The notes under the pieces: model-generated | The model's database searches: none | What the model saw: only the letters and a program-made list of their open reading frames with translations | Told to the model about the DNA's origin: nothing | Shown: in pieces, positions 56,967 through 64,000 of the stretch | How the letters are laid out: each line of letters opens with the position of its first letter | Numbering within the stretch: the stretch's first letter is position 1 | NCBI RefSeq assembly: GCF_905220565.1 | Contig: NC_059396.1 | Span: forward strand, 10,931,706-10,995,705 | DNA: 64,000 nucleotides | Direction: 5' to 3' | From: Melitaea cinxia | Taxonomy: Eukaryota; Arthropoda; Insecta; Lepidoptera; Nymphalidae | Position numbers and translations under genes: made by a program

Positions 56967-59900
56967 CATTATATGCTTTATTGATTTTCATCCTAAACCC
57001 ATCGATTGTTTTTATGTTAAAATTGATAAATATAGTTGATTTAACATTAAATTTATTATTAACAATACTAATTGTTAGTGTACTTAATATCTACGATTTT
57101 ATTTTTGCGTTACCCACACATTAGGAATTCTAAACATTTTTGAATATCATATCAAAAATGTTAGTGTACTTATTTAAAGTATTTTATTGATATTAATAAT
57201 TTTGAGCGCTCTCTAATAGGGAAGTGTTATATGTGTAAAAGAAAACTCAGGTGATTCGTAGAGTGCCGGCACGTAGTCCCGTTAAAGTAAGCAATTTTGT
57301 TCAATTGTCTCGCAAAGCGAAGCCCGCCAATAAACAATCGCTCATATTGAATGAAAGGAAATGTCTGTCTGGAAATTAGCTTCGTAACAAGAGAAAACCT
57401 TTAAAGCCAGTCGTTTATTATATTTGAACTGTTTAAATTGTAAAAAGCGTCAGGCACTAGCAACGAGCTAATGTATTTAGCATGTCACTTAATGAAGTAG
57501 GTACACGTTTTTAATTTTGTGACAAAAAATACACGCCATCCAATGAGCAGCGATTTCACGCTACCATTTAAGTTACTTTTAAATTACTGTTTTTTCTTTG
57601 ATTACATTTGTATTGAAATAGTATACAGATATAATTTCTAGTAAATGCTGTCGCACGTGAAACAAATTCTCGATCTTCGCGAAAATCTCGTAAGAAATAA
57701 AAGTCGACGGATAATCCTATTTCAAAACGCATTTCACATACAAATACCTTATTTCAAGTAAAGTACGAACATTATGCTGGCTGGTTCGCATTTAAATTAT
57801 TCCAGCGGATCGTTTATAGGCCATAACCGAATTTGGGAATTAGCTATAAAACAACATTTGATAGGGGCAGGCGCGGGCGGTGCAATTTGAATGTTTCGCC
57901 CGTTTCAAACTCATTGGATTGCGAGGCGCGTGCAACGCGTCGCCTCCTGCTTGCCACCTTGCCACCTCGCCAGCCACCATTGCTGCTTTATGATACTGCA
58001 GTCGCCGAACTTTACCTTGATATAATTTTTAATATCACTAACCACCATATTCAAATACACATTCCTTAAAAGGTATAAAAGTTTCATATTTTTCAAGAAA
58101 AAACAATTTTTTCGATCGTCGTAATAAATTACCCGCAATAAAAGAAAACAAATTCAGTACATGTTTAATATGTATACACATACATATTTAATATATATAC
58201 ATTCGATTATCGCTTGTATACACATACATATTTAATACATATACATTGATCTTGGTGCTGGCTTTCCATCTATCAAAATGCAAAAAGTATTAACAGGATC
58301 TTATCCGTTAAAAACATAAATTACTTATTAATAGACTCGTCATTTCCATACACAATCTGTGAGAACAGCCAGCGTGATACCATGTTTAATAACATCAGCA
58401 TTCTGAGGACCTTTTATAGAACGTGCTCGGCACTGCTCCTTGGGTGCTTCGTTATGGAAAACTTTTATGCTAATTTATTTCAGTTATTAACTGATGGATT
58501 ATTAATTTCTTGCGTAATGATATCCATATACTTATTACAGATAACGTATTGCCAGCATACCGTACTTTTTTGTTCTCAAACGAGTAGTCAAATATGTACT
58601 TAGATAAATTAGTTCCATGAAAGTAGGTTAAAAAGAGTCGTTTCATTTCTATTTTGTTTGTTAATATCTTTTAGTTGTCGCCCATATCAGATGCAAATCA
58701 ATTTAAAATTGTATAGTGATATATATATATGTATATATTTTAATAAAATAATATTTACACAATCACTTAATTTTATAGTCGACTTTTTTTCTGCGTAAAC
58801 GCTTAGAATTCATTATTTTTAACAAATATATTTACATGTCATCAAAAGCAGGTTATACCGTTTTATAAACATATAAAGCCCAAAAGATTTGACGAATTAT
58901 TTCCCAAACTTTTCAAAACGTACAGTCAAAGTTATGACGCTGAAAACCATTAGACGTTAGATAATCAGTTGCAAACACTTGTATCAAACGATCGCGGTCA
59001 GCCACGAATAATGTATAAATATAATTAACCGTCGTGACTAAAGAAAGAGTTCGCAGCAAACGAGCTAGGAATTGTTTAAAGGAAACTATACTTTGCAGCG
59101 ATTTAAATTCCATTACGCTGAAAATAAAATGCCAATTTGAACTTTATATCGTTGTTGAAACGTTCTGATAATTTATAAGACACCATTGAACTAATCTAGA
59201 TAACTTGCGAGTTGATTCAGTTTCGTCTTTGTACTTTTAATTTGCGATAACTGTGTGTGTAATACAATATTGTTAATTGTAACGAGTAGTGAGTACCTAT
59301 CATGATGTCAGCTTACTGGCTGTTTGTGTATACTCTTTAGGTTAATAGCACTTAAAATAAATGATTACAAAGAGTACCTACTATTACATTTTGAAATAGT
59401 ATTTTTTACGTATAATAAGCTTTTTTTATAATTAAAAGTTAGTTAAATTAGTTGCAAATTTTATTTTTTAGTAAATTTTACTAATTTACTTTTACAGGAG
59501 TAATACTTTATTTTCTAACAGCCTTTTCTGTTAAAAGTTTTTGACTTTGTTTAATAGTAAGTACCTAATTTTTTTACTAACTACGAAAATGCAAAAAAAT
59601 ATAAGTAGTATGTTTACTTAAAAAGCAACAAAGTTACATGATTTTTTTTTTCAAAACAAACTTAATGCGCGTTGTAAAACAACAACACAATACTTTTTTA
59701 AATCTCATAAACCATGTTGTCTGTTGAATACATAATCAGGTGAAAGTTATAGTAGGAAGATAAAAAAAATTGATAGAGATCAAGGTCAAACTACTGTTTA
59801 AAGTTTTACGTGCTAACAGAGTCGGCTGTTTTATACAATAAACTGTTTTTATAAGCTGTGTTTATTATAATTTCATGCTAAAGATATCTATTATCCATGA

Positions 59901-60062
59901 TTATCATATAAAGAAGTTTTAAACATTTGTTTGTGTGTCTGTAATGGAAATTTAAATTTTTTCATCATTGATATAAAATTATAACATAAAATGAAAACAA
60001 AATCTTATCAAGGAAATATTATTACAGTTCATTTTTGTCTGTATAATTTACATTTTAGTACT
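56967..60062. other. Long gene-free stretch
   Basis: Unique patches at about 57240-57420 and 57770-57990 (CAGGCGCGGGCGGTGCAATT, CGTGCAACGCGTCGCCTCCT). The rest is AT-rich with short uninformative frames. Confidence 0.4.
58171..58250. repeat. Tandem duplication, 44-bp period
   Basis: 'tgtatacacatacatattta' at 58171 recurs at 58215, and both are followed by TATACATT-like sequence. Confidence 0.85.
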
Positions 60063-60286
60063 AGCTGACCGACAGATGATGTCCTATCATGCGAATTGTC
60101 AAACACGTAAAGTTCAGTGATCATACGTTTTATGAAATTTTCCAAATTTCCGTATAATTTTCTTAATTAAATTCATTCCATAAAAACCTTTTTACAAAGT
60201 ATTAAAAACTAGACCAAAGAATCGGCTATAATCGGCCTAGCCATTCTTGAGTGTTAAGCGATTCATTTTTATTTATATAGATTAAG
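60063..60286. mobile_element. Old Helitron-like element
   Basis: Opens ACTAGCTGACCGACAGATGA and ends 'gtgttaagcgattcattttt' then 'atttatatagattaag'. The CTAG start and the 'tatagat' end, with 'aatcggctataatcggccta' inside, match a lepidopteran Helitron-like repeat I recognise. The polarity would be minus if CTAG marks its 3' end. Confidence 0.5.
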
Positions 60287-60659
60287 GTAATGTTATTGTT
60301 TTACAAGTGCATATAAGTAATGTTATGGTATGTACGCCGATTAAAATATTGTTTAAGCAAGAAGATGGAACAATGGTAATAAATACAGCCTGTAGGCGAT
60401 GTGTTCGACGTTTCGACGGCCGACGTCCGACCGTCACCCGTCGATCAGTTCTGCTCATTGCGTACGTTGCACAATTGTTCCTTCCCTCCAATTTCAGACT
60501 AAGCACCGAGAACAATCATTGTTATTATAGCTTCAGGCTTGAAACCGTCTTAGATTTTAAAATATATATCTACTAATTTTATATAGCTATCACGGAGTTT
60601 CCCATGCTTGGCACTTACAATCTTTTAAAGGGCATTTTTTAATGACGTAATGGCTGTTA
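60287..60659. other. Non-coding stretch
   Basis: A GC-richer patch at about 60370-60480 (CGACGGCCGACGTCCGACCG). Overlapping 77- and 89-codon frames on opposite strands have no domain. Confidence 0.4.
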
Positions 60660-60868
60660 TTTTTTATAAGATTAGGTCGGCAAGCAAGCATACGGCCTGT
60701 CTGATGGTAAACGGTGACTACCTCCAGGAGCTCTGTCTACTTACCAGAGAAACATAACACTGCTCGAGAACAGTATTACTTAGGTGTAATCTTTCGTAAG
60801 GTTGAGGTACTTTTCCAGTCAGGCAGCTCCAGATATCGAACAGGATTTCTTGCTGTGCCCTATCTCAA
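60660..60868 (-). mobile_element. Family B SINE-like element
   Basis: 'ataagattaggtcggcaagc', AAGCATACGGCCTGTCTGAT and GAGCTCTGTCTACTTACCAG are the reverse complement of the family B 3' half. 'gctcgagaacagtattactt', GGTTGAGGTACTTTTCCAGT and GCTGTGCCCTATCTCA correspond to its 5' half. Confidence 0.78.
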
Positions 60869-61086
60869 TCGAACTGTACCTATAATATTGTAATGTTTTA
60901 AAGTAATGTTACGATTAAATAAATTGACAATGTGGCAACATTATGCATACACCTGATATCGTTATCAATATTTACTTGGGTAATAATTATTTGTAGGTTA
61001 AACGATTTTAAAATAAATACTTACAAAGTGTTTACAACAACGATAAACAACAATGATAAAAATTGCGTAAAGTAAAAAAAAATCGC

Positions 61087-61119
61087 TATAAAACGCACAC
61101 GTAAAATCGATATAATCAA
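61087..61119 (+). promoter_or_regulatory. Core promoter of the allergen-repeat gene
   Basis: TATAAAA at 61087-61093, with an arthropod initiator-like TCAAT whose A lies at 61118, 31 bases downstream of the first T. This is the expected TATA-to-start spacing. It would give a 5' UTR of about 36 bases before the ATG at 61154. This is inference from motif and spacing only. Confidence 0.55.
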
Positions 61120-61153
61120 TATTATTAAAACGTCGACGCCTAAAACATTAACA

Positions 61154-61957
61154 ATGTTTAAGTATACGCTTCGTATATTTGCTTTTGTTTTCATGGCACT
61201 GTGTTGTGAAGGAACGGTGGTAAAAATTCCAAATAGAAATGAGTTTACTTCAGCAGAAGATTTAGAAAATGAGCTACCAATACCGTGGCAGGATCATGTC
61301 ACAGATTTCATAAATCTAGTTGATGTCGAGAAAGTTTTGGACACTGTCCTTAAGTATATCGATGACCCTGAAGTGATGAGGTTTGTTGGATTCTTTTTAA
61401 GCCCAAATTTTAAAAATATGGTCATGGAATTCGAAACAATGGATGAGTTTAAAGAGGTAAGTTAAATAATTCAAAAAAAAAAAAAAAAAACTTTTACTAA
61501 ATTTGTTTATATTTCTTATATATAGTTGAATTTTCAGGCTTACTTGTACTTGGCGTCTAAAGGCTACGACGTTGGAGATGTTATTGATGCCGTAAACAAA
61601 TTTTTAAGTTTACCTATGTTCGATAAACCCGTGGAGAATTTGAGAAGCAAAAATGGAAATGTTTCAAAATTCATAGCAGACCTTGTTGAAACAATACCTC
61701 TGAAAGATATGAAAGAACTATTAAAGAGTAAAGTGAAAAAATACCCAGAAGTTGCGGAATTTATCGAAGTTATTAAGTCAAAAGAATTTATTGATATTAT
61801 AGAAAGAATGCTCAGCAGCCAGAAGTTCGGCGAATTTAAGTCTATCTTCGAAAGTTACGGCGTCGATTTCAATTCCCTTTGTGTAATTATGAATGAAGCG
61901 ATTGGAGATGAACATGAACATTTTACTTGCGGACGCACTGAGATTGAATATTCGTAA
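61154..61957 (+). CDS. Secreted insect allergen-repeat protein (protein G12 / single-domain major allergen-like)
   Basis: Two exons: 61154-61456 (101 codons) and 61538-61957 (139 codons plus TAA), 240 residues. The 81-base intron has donor GTAAGT and acceptor TTTTCAG in phase 0 and holds an A17-type tract. The start has AACA before ATG (A at -3). Residues 1-20 form a signal peptide (hydrophobic 8-18, ending CCEG), so the product is secreted. Residues about 49-120 and about 148-218 are two diverged copies of one all-helical unit (DFINLVDVEKVL / DLVETIPLKDMKEL; EFKEAYLYLASKGYDVGDVI / EFKSIFESYGVDFNSLCV). This is the paired repeat of the insect allergen family (Pfam Ins_allergen_rp), which includes cockroach Bla g 1, mosquito G12 and pierid MA/SDMA/NSP. 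Members are midgut proteins, and Bla g 1 binds lipids. One repeat pair suggests the single-domain type. Cysteines 216 and 232 may pair. The exact function is not shown by the sequence. Confidence 0.88.
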
Positions 61958-62476
61958 TTTAGTTGAAAATAACAGTGTTTGACGATATTTAAATTACCTG
62001 AAAATTAGGCTTTCCTTTTACTTCACTATTCTTTTGACCGTAAAATAATTAGGCGACAAAAACTAATTTTCTAACTTTAAATTGTTCGAAACAATTCCTC
62101 AACTAATAGCGGTAGTATCGAAATTTAAACATAGCAAGTTTGGAAATTAGCTGCCTATGTCGTTGGTAGTTAGCTGAACTCATTACAGAAGTCGTTTATA
62201 CAACACGAGTCCGCACTCAGCCGCGTCCGGGCCCTTGCACCCCGGAATAACCGATCATGTGGAATACTTGCTAATTTTGAGGGTCCCGTAGACAGTATGG
62301 AAATAGAAACGTTACATTATATTTCATTAACGTATTATTAAATTGATTTTGTTGAAATAAATGCGCATCTATTAAAAGAAAAGAAGATTTTATTTAATCT
62401 CTCCTGTATGTCCTCTAGTTTTGGAATTTCCTTCATGTGGTATTTTCATTTGTAACTTATTAAAGAATGACACAAT
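61958..62476. other. 3' flank of the allergen-repeat gene
   Basis: Non-coding. It likely includes a 3' UTR of about 400 bases to the poly(A) signals. A GC-rich patch, CGCGTCCGGGCCCTTGCACC, lies at about 62222-62241. Confidence 0.5.
62337..62361 (+). terminator. Poly(A) signals for the allergen-repeat gene
   Basis: ATTAAA (62337-62342) and canonical AATAAA (62356-62361) lie about 380-400 bases past the stop. A GT/T-rich stretch follows at about 62400-62440. They are the first canonical signals downstream on this strand. Confidence 0.5.
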
Positions 62477-62520
62477 AACATAAACAGTGACCAGCTTATT
62501 AGCTGGTCACTGTTTATGTT
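62477..62520. repeat. Perfect hairpin, 20-bp stem, TATT loop
   Basis: AACATAAACAGTGACCAGCT (62477-62496), TATT, then its exact reverse complement (62501-62520). No recognised repeat is adjacent. It lies about 115 bases beyond the likely poly(A) signal. Confidence 0.9.
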
Positions 62521-62607
62521 TAATCAAAGTATTGTTCCATATAGAGTTGAAAGAAACTTTATATATTTCTACAATATAAAACACTTTTTCTTTCATGAAT
62601 ATATTAC

Positions 62608-63050
62608 AAATAATTGTTTTTGCTGGCAAACGACGAAAAACCGACTTCAATTATATCGACAACTAATACAACGTAGGTAGACAAAAAAATAGTTACGTAA
62701 ATACGCACTATCAAAGATTACTGCAAAAGTTGTAATCAGATCTCGATGAAATTTAAATGTGACCACATGATAAACATCGGCTTTCGATTAAATTAAAAAA
62801 TCATTAAAATCGGTACACCCAGTAAAAAGTTATGTGGATTTTCGAGAGTTTTCCTCGATTTCTCTGGGATCCCATCATCAGATCCTGGTTTCCTTCCATG
62901 GTGCCTAAATAGGGATATCTCCTTTTTAACAAAAAAGAATTATCAAAATCGGTTCATAAATGTGGGAGTTATCCCCGAACATAGATTATATATATATATA
63001 TATACGGTCGAATTGAGTAGCCTCCTCCTTTTTTTGAAGTCGGTTAAAAA
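62608..63050 (+). mobile_element. Family D element, complete copy
   Basis: Starts AAATAATTGTTTTTGCTGGC. AACCGACTTCAA (62639-62650) is exactly inverted at the right end as TTGAAGTCGGTT (63034-63045). The body is as in the copy at 1812, with an internal (TA)n at about 62986-63004 and 'cctcctccttttttt' before the right end. No ORF. It is non-autonomous, and the class is unresolved. Confidence 0.82.
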
Positions 63051-64000
63051 GGGCAGTTGAACATCGCAACACTGTTGTGATCTTAAGTGTTTATTTACAA
63101 ATATTTAATTACTACGCATACTTTTGTTTTAATTTTTATTCTATATTACCAAATAAATATATGTTTTACTTGTTTTTTTATCAAATTTAGCGCGTGTTTT
63201 AATCGCTGTTGTGAAACAGAATTATCTAAATAATTTTTTATATTTTTTATCAATGCTAATATTTATTAGGTTAAAATGTTGTTTTAAAACATCTTGACAT
63301 GCTTATCACATTAATTCTAAGATGACTTGTTTTAATAACGGCGGAAACAGCGATACACATTCTTACATTTCAATAATATTCTTGTTCATCTTATCAAATA
63401 GCAATAACTTAAAATACAGAATCACTGTAACATAGAAGATAGATAATCTAGTTAATTTCGGACTTTCCCATGGAACTTGAAATAGCTTAATAGCTATCTA
63501 CAATCTTTCTATCCAGTTCTTTAGTGTATTTGATACAGTTAGCAGCTTAAGGGGCTGGAATTGTCGATTTTCATAAAATTTCGTAATATGTAAGTAGTAT
63601 ACGTGTTATACTATAATACAAAATATTTTACATTATCTGTGGGTTCCTACTACAAAAATTACTGTAACTTTTCCGTTCTTATAGGGTGGTCGAATCTGAC
63701 ACACAATGATTCATAGAAATGTTTTTACACGACTTTTATTAAAATTGCCAGTAGAGAGAACCCTAATATTAACTCAAACAAATTAATTTTCCAAACACGC
63801 AATGGCAACACTATTAACTTCATAAATGAGTTGTGTTTCCTGATAGCTCTCACTTATTATCGTACCGGTTTTCTGTGGTTTTAACTTTTTAACTCAGTTT
63901 TTGTTCACTCAATTCCTCGTTTAGATGGTTATCGGTTTAGGGTAGGTATAGTTAGTTCTCTATGCCAAATGTTATGAAAATTAATTTACTATATAATTGA
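63051..64000. other. AT-rich non-coding end of window
   Basis: No gene, RNA or recognised repeat is seen. Confidence 0.5.

Noticed and set aside
13320..57990. Known insect microRNAs
   Set aside because: I looked by eye for common mature sequences such as let-7, miR-100, miR-125, miR-9 and bantam and did not see them; this was not exhaustive, and a miRBase search would be decisive.
1..64000. CRISPR arrays, bacterial operons, rRNA or complete tRNA genes
   Set aside because: No regularly spaced identical repeats with unique spacers, no ribosome-binding-site-led gene runs and no cloverleaf-capable sequence were seen; the DNA is clearly insect nuclear.

Overview
The window is eukaryotic DNA from a lepidopteran insect, probably a butterfly or other ditrysian. 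The evidence is an AT-rich background with short CpG-containing islands, a typical phase-0 insect intron, and several interspersed-repeat families I recognise from general knowledge of Lepidoptera. These include Helitron-like elements with A|TC and CTAG|T ends, retroelement tails reading GGCCTATGTCCAGCAGTG and ending in (ATG)n, and elements bounded by AACCGACTTCAA / TTGAAGTCGGTT. I cannot name the species. No operons, CRISPR arrays, complete tRNA genes or rRNA genes are visible.

Layout: only one ordinary protein-coding gene can be supported. It is a two-exon gene at 61154..61957 (+) encoding a 240-residue secreted protein of the insect allergen-repeat / protein G12 / single-domain major allergen family. 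It has a TATA box and initiator-like site upstream and a poly(A) signal downstream. The only other long coding stretch is a nearly intact non-LTR retrotransposon (about 21556..25026, +), with an AP-endonuclease part and a YADD reverse-transcriptase part broken by two small frameshifts. A second, 5'-truncated LINE 3' end of a different type lies at 2502..2897.

About 60 kb holds no gene. It contains: Helitron-like copies (208..470, 772..1199, 20262..20613, 25636..25838, 36135..36554, 37246..37562, with older ones near 44955 and 60063); retroelement family A (823, 4760, 11862, 27703, 34690, 56748); poly(A)-tailed family B (5317, 45139, 60660); a tRNA-derived SINE, family C (32200, 33835, 43245); the inverted-terminal element family D (1812, 43613, 62608); and a fold-back element with perfect 97-bp arms (42004..42406). 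Between the repeats are many 150-1100 bp islands that are more GC-rich and repeat-free (for example 8040-8360, 13320-14450, 17200-18360, 28730-29300, 55380-55910). I infer that these may be regulatory elements of a developmental gene outside the window, or of a large intron.

Most curious structures: a Helitron-like element with two 5' ends and no 3' end (36135..36554); the fold-back element flanked by TTAA with identical arms; a perfect 20-bp-stem hairpin just past the allergen-family gene (62477..62520); family D copies sharing a terminal hairpin, one with 142-bp internal tandem units; a 70-bp retro-insertion with a perfect 12-bp target-site duplication (8767..8860); and an RFX X-box palindrome in a gene-free island (51246..51258).
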